A DNA stretch of 64,000 nt, taken from NCBI GenBank assembly GCA_964569385.1, contig CAZMUM010000007.1:1-64000 (forward strand), given 5' to 3'. Origin of the DNA: JAADHX01 sp964569385. GTDB lineage: Bacteria > Actinomycetota > Acidimicrobiia > Acidimicrobiales > Poriferisodalaceae. Under the pieces are notes generated by a model. That model did not search any database, was not told where the DNA came from, and saw nothing but the letters and a program-made list of their open reading frames with translations. The position numbers were made by a program, and so were the translations under genes. Positions 17,538 through 25,869 of this stretch are shown here, piece after piece (the stretch's first letter is position 1; every line of letters starts with the position of its first letter).

Positions 17538-19613
17538 ATGAGCACCGAACTCGAATTCGAAGATATCCAAGAGTTACTTTCTGAGCCCCTCGACAGCAGC
17601 CCCGAAGGCGTATCCCGCCGCCGATTCCTGCAAATGACCGCTGCCGGAGCTGCCGTGGCAACCGTCGGAACGACATTTGGGCGGTATGGCTCCGAAGCGA
17701 TGGCCGGTCCCGCACTTGCCCAAGACGAAGGTGTGCTCATCATCGTCCAGATGGGGGGTGGCAACGACGGCCTAAACACCGTCATCCCCACTTCGCAGAG
17801 TGCCTACCGAACGCTGAGGCCCCGACTTGGACACGACACCGCCGAGATGCACCACCTGGGTGGTGGAATCGCCCTAAGCCCCGCTTTGCCGAAGATGAAA
17901 GCTCGCTGGGATCGTGGCCAGGTCGCGATTATTCAAGGTATTGGTTATGCCGACCCCAACCTGAGTCATTTCGATTCGATGGCCCACTGGATGCACGGTC
18001 GAGCCGGGTCTGCTCCAGAAGACGCCCCTCGTGATGGTTGGATGGGGCGCTGGCTCGATGGGCTAGGGGCCTCAAGGTCAGAGTTAGAAGCGGTAGTTTT
18101 CGACAGCTCGATTCCTCTTCACTTCCGGGGGAGGCAGGTATCGGCAGTTGGCCTTGCGTCTAGTGGCGGCGTTGATTTCGGCGTCAAAGACGACGACAAC
18201 TACCTGCGAATGTACGACGCCGTTCGGGCCATGGCCGTTGGATCTAACAGCCGTGGGCCCTGGGCCGATGAGATTGCCGACCGTAGCGTCGACGCAATCA
18301 ACCTTGCTCGTCGAGTTGCTCCGGCCTACGAAGGCGATAGCCAGGGCGGGTCGGGTTTCGAGCGTGAGATGGAACGCGCTGCTCGACTCATCAACGCCGA
18401 CGTTGGTGTGCGTGTTGTCGGAACATCTATTGGTGGGTTCGACACACACGTAAGCCAGGAATGGCGACACGACAACCTGCTTGGCAACTTCGACGATGGC
18501 ATCGAACGATTCTTCTCGACCCTGGATCCTCGATTTTCTTCGAGAGTCACGGTCATGACCTTCTCTGAGTTCGGCCGCCGACCCGAACAAAACGGCGCCA
18601 TTGGCACCGATCACGGAGCCGCGAGCGTGTCGTTTGTGATTGGGTCCAAGGTGCGAGGCGGGCTCGTTGGCAGTTATCCGTCCCTCACAGATCTCGATAG
18701 CCGTGGCAACCTCCGAGCCACGGTCGACTTTCGTTCGTTGTACTCGACGGTTCTCGACCGGTGGATGCGAGCCGATAGCAACTCGGTCCTGGGCGGCAAA
18801 TTCGCGCACCTCAACCTGTTCTCGGCATCCCCAGGAAACCGCGATGTAGTGACCCCTGCTCCGTCTCCGGGCGCATCGCAGGGATACCTCATTTCGACCG
18901 ATGCCGGTGCCGTCTACAACTTTGGCAATCGCGCCGGTTACGGCGGTACGGCGGGATCATCGATCGCGTCGTTACAGCGCCATCCCACTGGTGATGGCTA
19001 CTGGTTGTGCACTTCGGACGGTGGAGTCGAGTCGTTCGGCGACTCTGCGTTCCACGGCTCAATGGCTGGGATTCCCCTAGCGTCGCCCGTTGTCGACATG
19101 GCAGTACATCCAACCGGAAACGGTTACTGGCTGTTGGGCGCCGATGGCGGCGTGTTCAGCTTCGGCCAAGCGCCGTTCCACGGATCAACCGGCAATCTTC
19201 GTCTTCAGCAGCCGGTGGTTGGAATGGCCCCTCACCCCAGTGGTAAGGGGTACTGGTTCGTGGCATCCGATGGAGGCGTGTTTGCGTTTGGTAGCGCCGG
19301 CTTCTTTGGATCGACCGGTGGAATTGCGCTGAGACGTCCCGTGGTCGGTATGGCCTCTACGCCGAGTGGCAAGGGTTACTGGTTGGTCGCCGACGACGGT
19401 GGGCTGTTTGCATACGGCGATGCGCGGTTCTTCGGATCAACGGGAGCCATGACGCTTGCTCGTCCTGTTGTAGGCATGACGCCCACGCCAAGTGGTAGGG
19501 GCTATTGGCTTGTTGCCGATGACGGCGGCATCTTCGCCTTCGGCGATGCCGGCTTCCACGGCTCGCTTGGCGATCGGGTTGTGCCAGGACGAGTTATCGG
19601 CATAGCGGCTTAG
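17538..19613 (+). CDS. Tat-exported DUF1501 protein fused to a C-terminal propeller-repeat domain
   Basis: 691 residues. A twin-arginine signal SRRRFLQM (about 26-33) precedes a DUF1501 domain (about 65-430), marked by IVQMGGGNDGLNTVIP, FDSMAHWMHG, and TFSEFGRRPEQNGAIGTDHG, the last resembling metal-binding segments of alkaline-phosphatase-superfamily proteins. From about residue 449 to the end come six blades of roughly 42 residues with the core G-Y-W-L-V-x-x-D-G-G-x-F-x-F-G-x-A. The ribosome-binding site AGGAGA overlaps the upstream stop, so it is translated with the DUF1800 gene. The fusion of this repeat domain to DUF1501 is the odd point. Confidence 0.88.
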   Translation: MSTELEFEDIQELLSEPLDSSPEGVSRRRFLQMTAAGAAVATVGTTFGRYGSEAMAGPALAQDEGVLIIVQMGGGNDGLNTVIPTSQSAYRTLRPRLGHDTAEMHHLGGGIALSPALPKMKARWDRGQVAIIQGIGYADPNLSHFDSMAHWMHGRAGSAPEDAPRDGWMGRWLDGLGASRSELEAVVFDSSIPLHFRGRQVSAVGLASSGGVDFGVKDDDNYLRMYDAVRAMAVGSNSRGPWADEIADRSVDAINLARRVAPAYEGDSQGGSGFEREMERAARLINADVGVRVVGTSIGGFDTHVSQEWRHDNLLGNFDDGIERFFSTLDPRFSSRVTVMTFSEFGRRPEQNGAIGTDHGAASVSFVIGSKVRGGLVGSYPSLTDLDSRGNLRATVDFRSLYSTVLDRWMRADSNSVLGGKFAHLNLFSASPGNRDVVTPAPSPGASQGYLISTDAGAVYNFGNRAGYGGTAGSSIASLQRHPTGDGYWLCTSDGGVESFGDSAFHGSMAGIPLASPVVDMAVHPTGNGYWLLGADGGVFSFGQAPFHGSTGNLRLQQPVVGMAPHPSGKGYWFVASDGGVFAFGSAGFFGSTGGIALRRPVVGMASTPSGKGYWLVADDGGLFAYGDARFFGSTGAMTLARPVVGMTPTPSGRGYWLVADDGGIFAFGDAGFHGSLGDRVVPGRVIGIAA
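18884..19610 (+). repeat. Six in-frame propeller-type repeats
   Basis: Repeats of about 125 bases encode the pattern P-V-V-G-M-x-x-x-P-S-G-x-G-Y-W-L-V-x-x-D-G-G (shortened), each followed by F-x-F-G-x-A-x-F-x-G-S. The last four are most alike. The same repeat type ends the proteins at 29188 and 33327. Confidence 0.8.
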
Positions 19614-19894
19614 AGCTCGGCGCCAACCCGCAGAATTGCAGCGTCGGCGTCAGCGGGTGTGCAGTTACCCAACATGCACACGCCTTCTTGGAGTTCGCGG
19701 CCCATGAAGCCCTGGTTGCGGAGACGAATTGCAGTCCAGTGGAGCTCGTGGCGACGGCCTCGAACCTCGCTTCGTTTGTTCACGTGTCGTACATCTAGGA
19801 GTCGTTGTGCGATCGAGCTGGCGATGGCGGCCATGGTTACGAATATAATCAAAACGACAGCGATGCCGCTTAGGGCGGTCACGATGGCAGTCAC
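19610..19894 (-). CDS. Small membrane protein, function unknown
   Basis: 94 residues with one N-terminal membrane helix (IVTALSGIAVVLIIFVTMAA) and a basic cytoplasmic or periplasmic tail containing CMLGNC near the end. No family recognised. It lies 17 bases after the SURF1 gene on the same strand, so it is probably transcribed with it and may relate to cytochrome oxidase assembly; that is inference from position only. Its TAA shares bases with the tail of the convergent DUF1501 gene. Confidence 0.65.
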   Translation of the reverse strand: MTAIVTALSGIAVVLIIFVTMAAIASSIAQRLLDVRHVNKRSEVRGRRHELHWTAIRLRNQGFMGRELQEGVCMLGNCTPADADAAILRVGAEL

Positions 19895-19911
19895 AGCAAT
19901 TTTCTATCACT

Positions 19912-20688
19912 CTACGTGACCGTTTCGCAAGTGTTCCCAGCGTCGTCGAGTTCTGGGCTGGTGGCTTGTTTGCGCAGAACTAGCGGGTAACCCACGATTC
20001 CCACTGCGGCAAACAAGAACCACTGCACTGCGTAACCAAGGTGCGGTCCGACACTGGCACTCCGTGGTGCGACTGGGAGCAGAGTCGTCTCGCGCGGCTC
20101 CGAGACCGCCAACACAAGGTAGACCGGAGTGAGAACCGGCTCGATTTGCTGATCGATGCGGCCTATATCGATCCGTAGCATGGACTCGAGAACGCCGGTG
20201 GCTGGGTCCGACGCCTGGAACCGCCCAGGCTGCTGCGACTTGGAAAGCTGTCCGGCTACCACCACTCGGGTTGTGTCTGGACGGAAGGTGGTCCGGTCGG
20301 GGTTCTCGCATCTGGCTAGGTCAAGCCATCCGCGATTGACCACCACCGCTTCAGCCGCGCCTGTCTCGACGTTCTCAAATAGCAGTGGGGTGACAATGTG
20401 GCATCCAGGCTGACCGTCGAACGATCGATTCCAGACAAGGATGTCGGCCTCAGCCCAGGTGCCGGCCACTTCGGCTATTCGCAGGTCAAGGTCGGCGGCG
20501 GCCGCGTTGGCGATTCCGTCAACTCCGAGAACTTCCAGGTCGGCTTGTGTTTCGATTCTGGCGTTCAGGTCCGAACGCCACTCATGACGCGAAAGCTGCC
20601 AGAAACCAGCTGCAACGAACGAGATGACCAGGGTGGTGGCTAGAAGGTGTCCGATGATCCACTTTGGGCGCAGCACGAACCGGTACAC
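19912..20688 (-). CDS. SURF1-family cytochrome oxidase assembly protein
   Basis: 258 residues with the SURF1 layout: an N-terminal membrane helix (about 11-31) followed by FWQLSRHEWRSDLNARIE, a central periplasmic domain with VVVNRGWLDLARC (about 116-128), and a C-terminal membrane helix after GPHLGYAVQWFLFAAVGIVGY (about 217-237). The GYxxQW and N-R-G-W signatures are conserved. The family helps insert heme A or mature the aa3-type oxidase. No oxidase subunit genes are in the window. It is divergent from the CapA-like gene, with a 103-base shared upstream region. Confidence 0.9.
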   Translation of the reverse strand: MYRFVLRPKWIIGHLLATTLVISFVAAGFWQLSRHEWRSDLNARIETQADLEVLGVDGIANAAAADLDLRIAEVAGTWAEADILVWNRSFDGQPGCHIVTPLLFENVETGAAEAVVVNRGWLDLARCENPDRTTFRPDTTRVVVAGQLSKSQQPGRFQASDPATGVLESMLRIDIGRIDQQIEPVLTPVYLVLAVSEPRETTLLPVAPRSASVGPHLGYAVQWFLFAAVGIVGYPLVLRKQATSPELDDAGNTCETVT

Positions 20689-20791
20689 ACCGTGACGCTA
20701 CCGAGATCTAGTGCCATAACGCGATCACCCCGGTGCTCGATTGCGGACCATCCTGTCGAAACCGGGCGCGTAGCGGTAATGATGGACGCCA

Positions 20792-21997
20792 ATGTCGAGC
20801 TTCGGACTACGCCTTTCCGTATCGCTGTTCACCGCAACCGTGCTGCTGTCAGCGTGCTCTGGAGGGATCACCAACGCCGGCACGATTCCATCGACCACAA
20901 CACCGCCACCAACAACGGAAGCTCTGGCTACCACAACCAGTACAACCGCGACCATTATCACCACGTCGACTATTCCAGCCACGACAACTACCACTGAACC
21001 GCCGCCGCTCGAGTGGAACTTGCTGGCTGGTGGCGACGTTTTGATGGACCGCACCGCGCCAGCCGGAATTGACCCCTTTGTTGGAATCGAACCGGCATTG
21101 AGTTCGGCCGACGTTGCCCTCGTCAACGTCGAAATGGTCATCTCGGATCGCGGTAGCCCCGTGCCAGGCAAGATGTTCGTGTTTCGAGCCCCACCGATCG
21201 CGGCCGAGACAATTGGGGCAGCCGGAATCGACGTTGTCACTCTTGGCAACAACCACTCCCGCGATTATGGCGGTGATGCTCTCATCGATACCATCGAGTT
21301 ACTCCGGGCCCAGGGTGTTGCAACGGTCGGTGCCGGCGCCAATGCCACCGAAGCGTTCGCGCCCACGGTTCTAACGGTTGGGCCACCCGAACAAGAGATC
21401 AGCGTTGCCGTTATTGGTGCGTCGCTCATAGTGCCCGGCGGATTCGCAGCGACCGCAAGCAGGTCAGGTGTCGCCAACGGTAAAGATCGTGACCGAGTGT
21501 TGGCCAATGTGCGAGTTGCAGCTGAGCAGTACGACGTGGTTGTTGTCACGTTGCATTGGGGCATTGAGCGCGACACATGTCCGACGGTGTCTAGTCGCGA
21601 CTTCGCTGCTCAGATATTGGAAGCTGGCGCCACTGCCTTGATTGGACATCATCCTCACGTGCTTCAGCCGGTCGAGTTCGCCGACGGCAAGGTGGTGGCG
21701 TTCTCGATGGGCAACTTTGCGTGGCACCCGCGCAACTCCATTACCGGCGATACGGGTGTGCTGGAGTTGAGCTTCTCGGGTCCCGATCTCGTCAGTGTGA
21801 AGGTGCATCCACACATTCTCGATTCGAACGGCTCACCGGTTCCGATCAGCGAGGGTTTTCGTTTCGACCGGATCAATGAAATAGTCGGTGGCGAGTGCGA
21901 GAAACACGATCCACCGCCGGTCACGTACGCTCCGCCGACGACGGTGGCCACTAGCACCACTACGGTGACGACGACGACGACGACCACCAGCGGCTAG
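20792..21997 (+). CDS. CapA-family lipoprotein
   Basis: 401 residues. A signal peptide with lipobox LLSAC is followed by a Thr-rich spacer (about 30-70) and a CapA/PgsA-type metallophosphatase-fold domain. Motifs in order are AGGDVLMDR (about 78), LGNNHSRDYGGDA (about 150), VVTLHWGIERD (about 250), LIGHHPHVLQ (about 284) and AFSMGNFAW (about 304). In Bacillus the relatives take part in poly-gamma-glutamate export, but most actinobacterial members are uncharacterised and no pgsBC partners are here. The C-terminus is a Thr-rich tail. ATG 20792 is used. Confidence 0.87.
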   Translation: MSSFGLRLSVSLFTATVLLSACSGGITNAGTIPSTTTPPPTTEALATTTSTTATIITTSTIPATTTTTEPPPLEWNLLAGGDVLMDRTAPAGIDPFVGIEPALSSADVALVNVEMVISDRGSPVPGKMFVFRAPPIAAETIGAAGIDVVTLGNNHSRDYGGDALIDTIELLRAQGVATVGAGANATEAFAPTVLTVGPPEQEISVAVIGASLIVPGGFAATASRSGVANGKDRDRVLANVRVAAEQYDVVVVTLHWGIERDTCPTVSSRDFAAQILEAGATALIGHHPHVLQPVEFADGKVVAFSMGNFAWHPRNSITGDTGVLELSFSGPDLVSVKVHPHILDSNGSPVPISEGFRFDRINEIVGGECEKHDPPPVTYAPPTTVATSTTTVTTTTTTTSG

Positions 21998-22013
21998 GGG
22001 CGCGCCGTTTGAA

Positions 22014-23918
22014 CTACAGATGCACGATGTCGAGCGGTGGCAGTTCGGCGGCGGTGGCAATGCCTAACACTCGGCAGAAGAAGGTGTGCTCGGCAACGAG
22101 TGCCTTCGTGATGTTTGCCGCTTCGCGAAATCCGTGCGATTCGGTACCGAAGAGCAAGAACGCGTGTGGCACCTTCTGGCTATCCAGCGCGGCGACCATG
22201 TCGTGAGCTTGGTTTGGGGGCACTACCGGGTCAATGCCGCCCTGAAGGATGATCATTGGCGTCGATAGCTGCTCGACGAAGTTCATAGGCGATCGGTCGC
22301 GGTAGCGTTCGATTTCGGCGGGGTACGGCCCAACAACACTGTCGAGATAACGCGACTCGAACTTGTGAGTATCTCTGGCCAGGAGTTCAAGGTCGCCGAT
22401 CCCGTATCTTGAGGCGCCGGCCGCGAAGGTGTTGTGGAATGTAAGGGCGCATAGTGTTGTGTAGCCGCCCGCACTGCCGCCCTTGATTAAGAGACGTTCG
22501 CCATCGACGAGGCCGGCCGTGGTGAGGTGCGTGGCCGCAGCGATGCAATCCTCGACATCAGCCAGACCCCATTTGCCGCGTAGTGCGTCGCGGAATTTTC
22601 GTCCGTATCCGGTGGAACCGCGATAGTTGACATCGACAACGGCGAAACCGCGTTGAGTCCAGAACTGGGTGCCTAGGTCGAGACCTGGCCTGGCCGCACC
22701 CGTCGGACCGCCGTGGCTGAGCACTAGCAGTGGTGGCAGTTCGCCCACTGGACCCTCGGCGACGGTAGATGTAGGGGGGTAGAACAAGCCGTGAGCGGCA
22801 CTGTCGCCCTCACCAAACGAGATGTGGGTCGGAACTGAGATCGAATTCGCGTCGATCAGGTTTGGAGCCGCCCTGATGACGTTCTCGAATCCGTCGGCGC
22901 CAATCACCACGACCTCTGCTGTCGAAGTAAACGATGCAGCGGTGCAGACCACTCCGCCTCCCGCGGCTTGAGAGATCGCCCCAAAGGCTGTTCGTCCTGT
23001 GGCGACTGGGGTGAGGGTTCGCTCAGAGAGTAGGCAGAGGTGTTCGACTCCATCGCTGTGAGTTACGACGAACAGGTCGGAACCGTTCGCCGCCATCGTC
23101 GACATTCCAAAGACCCATGGCGCGACACCGATTTCGATGTCGGCGTCGAGCAGCTTTGTTGCCGAGCCGGTGTTGAGGTCAATGCTGTAGGGCACCCACC
23201 AACCGTCGGGATCGGTGATGACGACTAGACCGTCGGTAGTCCACATCGGTTGTTGCACAGCCTGGCCGGTCAGGAGGGCAACGTCGTTTGTGGGTCCGGC
23301 CTTGGTCGACCAGTTGACAAGGTGAAGTTCGGTGTTGTCCCACGGCATCGCCGGGTGATCCCAGCAGATGTAGGCCAGTTGGTCTGAATCCGGACAGGGC
23401 CGAGGGCTGGAGAAGAAGTCGTGGCCTGATGCAACGACGTGAACTGCACCACTGCTTAGCTCAATGGCAACGATGTCGTTTACCGCCTCGGTGGCGCTGC
23501 TATCGGTGTGTTGCTCGCGGATCGCGAACAACACGTCGCCACCGTCGGTTAGATCGCCGTAACGAACGTCGCCGTCGTGGGTAGTGAGTTGGTGTTCGCT
23601 GTCGTCGGTGTCGACGATCTTGATGTGCTGGCCGATGGCCTCGACGAACGCGACCGCGCCGCTGGCAAGAACCGTCCAGGAACCGCCGTCGTATTCGTGA
23701 ACTCGCGATCGAACGTTGCTGTTGGACGGAGTGAGATCGCGGGCTGTGTTGCCATCATGGCAAACAACGACGCCCCGGCCTTCCTCGGCGGGCCGACCCT
23801 CCCACCAGTAGGTGTGTTGGCCGAGGACGACGGCGCTGCCGATTCGTACGCCAGCCTCGGCCACCATGGCCGCGGAGAGGTCGGTTGGCCATAGTCCGTG
23901 GGGGAATTTGGGGTTCAT
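22014..23918 (-). CDS. S9-family prolyl oligopeptidase-like serine peptidase
   Basis: A 634-residue protein: an N-terminal propeller of about 350 residues and a C-terminal alpha/beta hydrolase. The catalytic Ser is in GGSAGGYTTL (about 482), Asp in GGIDPVVPP (about 561) and His in GTESHGFRE (about 596), in the right order. LLVLSHGGPTGAARPG marks the oxyanion region. No signal peptide is visible, so it is probably a cytoplasmic dipeptidyl/acylaminoacyl peptidase. It starts at ATG 23918; the region ahead holds the divergent small RNA. Confidence 0.92.
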   Translation of the reverse strand: MNPKFPHGLWPTDLSAAMVAEAGVRIGSAVVLGQHTYWWEGRPAEEGRGVVVCHDGNTARDLTPSNSNVRSRVHEYDGGSWTVLASGAVAFVEAIGQHIKIVDTDDSEHQLTTHDGDVRYGDLTDGGDVLFAIREQHTDSSATEAVNDIVAIELSSGAVHVVASGHDFFSSPRPCPDSDQLAYICWDHPAMPWDNTELHLVNWSTKAGPTNDVALLTGQAVQQPMWTTDGLVVITDPDGWWVPYSIDLNTGSATKLLDADIEIGVAPWVFGMSTMAANGSDLFVVTHSDGVEHLCLLSERTLTPVATGRTAFGAISQAAGGGVVCTAASFTSTAEVVVIGADGFENVIRAAPNLIDANSISVPTHISFGEGDSAAHGLFYPPTSTVAEGPVGELPPLLVLSHGGPTGAARPGLDLGTQFWTQRGFAVVDVNYRGSTGYGRKFRDALRGKWGLADVEDCIAAATHLTTAGLVDGERLLIKGGSAGGYTTLCALTFHNTFAAGASRYGIGDLELLARDTHKFESRYLDSVVGPYPAEIERYRDRSPMNFVEQLSTPMIILQGGIDPVVPPNQAHDMVAALDSQKVPHAFLLFGTESHGFREAANITKALVAEHTFFCRVLGIATAAELPPLDIVHL

Positions 23919-23952
23919 TACGAAAAGTTTCCCATTTTCTTGTTGTTGAAGT

Positions 23953-23981
23953 TGACACTTGGATTAATGGTCCGTACATTC
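23953..23981 (+). promoter_or_regulatory. Sigma-70-type promoter of the small RNA
   Basis: TTGACA (23953-23958) and TACATT (23976-23981) are separated by exactly 17 bases. This is the best consensus promoter noticed in the window and points at the terminator 80 bases on. No protein gene starts downstream on this strand. Confidence 0.65.
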
Positions 23982-23987
23982 GCAACG

Positions 23988-24105
23988 TCTTCGCCGAGCG
24001 CATATGCGTTCAAGAGATGTGCGTTCCAGACTCCCCACCAGTCTGCGAACGCCCGCAGATGGGCGGAGGGAGACCCACCGACTCCCTCCGCCCATCGCAC
24101 TTTTT
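23988..24105 (+). ncRNA. Structured small RNA, candidate 6C RNA
   Basis: About 118 bases between the promoter and a strong terminator, on the strand opposite both neighbouring genes. Hairpin 1: GCGTTC-CAGACT (24022-24033 region) pairs with AGTCTG-C-GAACGC across the loop CCCCACC. Hairpin 2: 24058-24096, loop ACCCACCGA, followed by TTTTT. Two hairpins with cytosine-rich loops are the definition of the actinobacterial 6C RNA (Rfam RF01066). Loop 1 has six C, loop 2 five. Family membership is inferred by eye; the RNA itself is well supported. Confidence 0.6.
24058..24105 (+). terminator. Intrinsic terminator of the small RNA
   Basis: A perfect 15-bp stem (24058-24072 with 24082-24096), a 9-base loop, then GCACTTTTT. 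It is correctly oriented for the plus strand, where only the small RNA could use it. Confidence 0.85.
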
Positions 24106-24140
24106 GGCTCGATATTGGTTTCGACCCTGGGTTGGCACTG

Positions 24141-24374
24141 CTAGCTGTCGTGTTCGGTCTTGGCATCTAGACCAACAACAATACGTTCGACTTCGACTCG
24201 GGCGCGGTCGATGCGGCCCCGGCAGATGTCGATCAGCACTGCTGCTCTTTCGACTCGTTTGGCGAGCCCGTCGACGTCCAATTCGTCTGACTCGAGGGCT
24301 GCAATGATGGCGTCGAGTTCGTTGGCGGCATCGCTGTAAGAGATGTCGGCGGCTGCCTCGGTCTCGTTGGTCAT
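24141..24374 (-). CDS. xseB: Exodeoxyribonuclease VII small subunit
   Basis: 77 residues, the usual size. It reads SYSDAANELDAIIAALES near the start and LAKRVERAAVLIDICRGRI in the middle, the conserved two-helix pattern of XseB. It partners XseA to degrade single-stranded DNA. The ATG overlaps the xseA TGA by four bases (ATGA), giving translational coupling. The C-terminus is acidic and short. The next feature downstream is the oppositely oriented small RNA terminator. Confidence 0.93.
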   Translation of the reverse strand: MTNETEAAADISYSDAANELDAIIAALESDELDVDGLAKRVERAAVLIDICRGRIDRARVEVERIVVGLDAKTEHDS

Positions 24375-25780
24375 GAATTCTCCGGTTGGGCTGCTGTGGT
24401 GTTCGTGAATGGTGGAAGCGAAGTGACGGTGCTGTCGACGATGCCGTCGGCAACTTCGGTTGTGATGCTTGCACCGACGGCTAGTTTCGACGTTGATTTG
24501 ACGGCTTTGCCATCAGTGGTTCGAGTAATCGAATAGCCAAGCTCGAGGGTGCGTCGGGGATGGATTGCTCTGATGACACGATCGGTGGAGTCGAGGCGCG
24601 TGCTCGCCAAGACGGCTGGTCGTAGCGCCCCGCGACGCAATGAGACCGACTGCTGATCGATCCGGCGGGTCGCTTCTCGCAACTGAAACGTTGCCGTTGT
24701 TGCCGCTGTGGCCCGGTGTCGTTGTAGTAGGTCGTGGGCAGAAGCAAGTTTTGAGCGGGTCGCGGTGCTTAGCCGGTGGTGTTTGGTCTGCTGATCGTGT
24801 GCCGCCAGCGTGAGGGTGTGTCCTGCGGCCCGTCCGATGCGGGCCGCGTGTTGATTCAGGCGATGGTCGGCAGTCGTTAGACCTGCTCTAGTTCGTTGGG
24901 CGACCACATTCGCGCCGGTGTCGAGTCGCTTGAGGAAGTGTTTGACTCGTTCGATTAGCGCGCCGGCGCACGCGGTTGGAGTCTTAACCGAGGTATGGGC
25001 GACCTCGTCGGCAACCGACCGGTCGATCTCGTGGCCTACCCCTACGAACACTGGTACTCGACTCTCGACAATCGCCCGTGCCACTGCCATCTGGTCGAAT
25101 GCGATTAGATCGCTTTTCGCACCGCCCCCACGAACAACGGCAACAACGTCGATGTCGCGGCTGGCAACGGCTCGAATTGCATTGGCGATCAGGGCATCGG
25201 CGCCGACACCTTGCACCCTGGTATCGGCCATGATGACGTCGAAGGCGAAACCGCTATTGGTTAGCTCGCCTATGAAGTCGTGGTGCGCGGCGCTGCCTTC
25301 GCTTGTTACGAGGCCAATTCGGAGCGGAACCAGGCTTAGAGAGCATTTGGTATTGGCCTCGACGAGGCCCTCAGAGTCCAAGGCTCGCATGACTGCGTCT
25401 TTGTCTGCAGCCAGCTGCCCGAGCGTGTGCCTAGGGTCGATCGCGTTCATCATGAACTGAACTCGACCCTGAGGTGGGTAGTAGTCGACGGTGCCGCGGA
25501 TGCGGACTTCGATGCCGTCTTCCATCTTTAGCCCGCCGACCTTTCGCAGAACCGCTTCGATGCCTCGTAGTGGTCCGCGAAAGGCGACGGTGCCTAGCTT
25601 GGCGTCGTTGCCCCGACCGCGGGCTCCAGGTTCGATCAAATCGAAATAGAGGTGGCCTGCGGGTGACCGATGAAGCCCCTGGATCTCTCCTCTAACCCAG
25701 AGTTGGTCTGGGAATGCATCGGCTAGGGCCAACCCGACGCCCGCGCAAAGTTCGTCGACAGTCCAAGTCTGAACAGCCAT
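24371..25780 (-). CDS. xseA: Exodeoxyribonuclease VII large subunit
   Basis: 469 residues. An OB-fold at the start (LWVRGEIQGLHRSPAGHLYFDL, split) binds DNA; the catalytic core contains RIGLVTSEGSAAHHDF, VVAVVRGGGAKSDL and PVFVGVGHEIDRSVADEVA. The C-terminal half is a long helical coiled region, then a final strand domain with HPRRTLELGYSITR. ATG 25780 starts the conserved MAVQTWTVDEL segment; the open frame upstream to 25861 is not family-like. Coupled to xseB. Confidence 0.93.
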   Translation of the reverse strand: MAVQTWTVDELCAGVGLALADAFPDQLWVRGEIQGLHRSPAGHLYFDLIEPGARGRGNDAKLGTVAFRGPLRGIEAVLRKVGGLKMEDGIEVRIRGTVDYYPPQGRVQFMMNAIDPRHTLGQLAADKDAVMRALDSEGLVEANTKCSLSLVPLRIGLVTSEGSAAHHDFIGELTNSGFAFDVIMADTRVQGVGADALIANAIRAVASRDIDVVAVVRGGGAKSDLIAFDQMAVARAIVESRVPVFVGVGHEIDRSVADEVAHTSVKTPTACAGALIERVKHFLKRLDTGANVVAQRTRAGLTTADHRLNQHAARIGRAAGHTLTLAAHDQQTKHHRLSTATRSKLASAHDLLQRHRATAATTATFQLREATRRIDQQSVSLRRGALRPAVLASTRLDSTDRVIRAIHPRRTLELGYSITRTTDGKAVKSTSKLAVGASITTEVADGIVDSTVTSLPPFTNTTAAQPENS

Positions 25781-25869
25781 CAGGTGGTCGTCTCGGGTGG
25801 TCGGCGGCGTATCAAGAAGAACAGTCTTGCCGATGCCTGGGACATCTTGGGCCCTCGCCAACTGAACGC

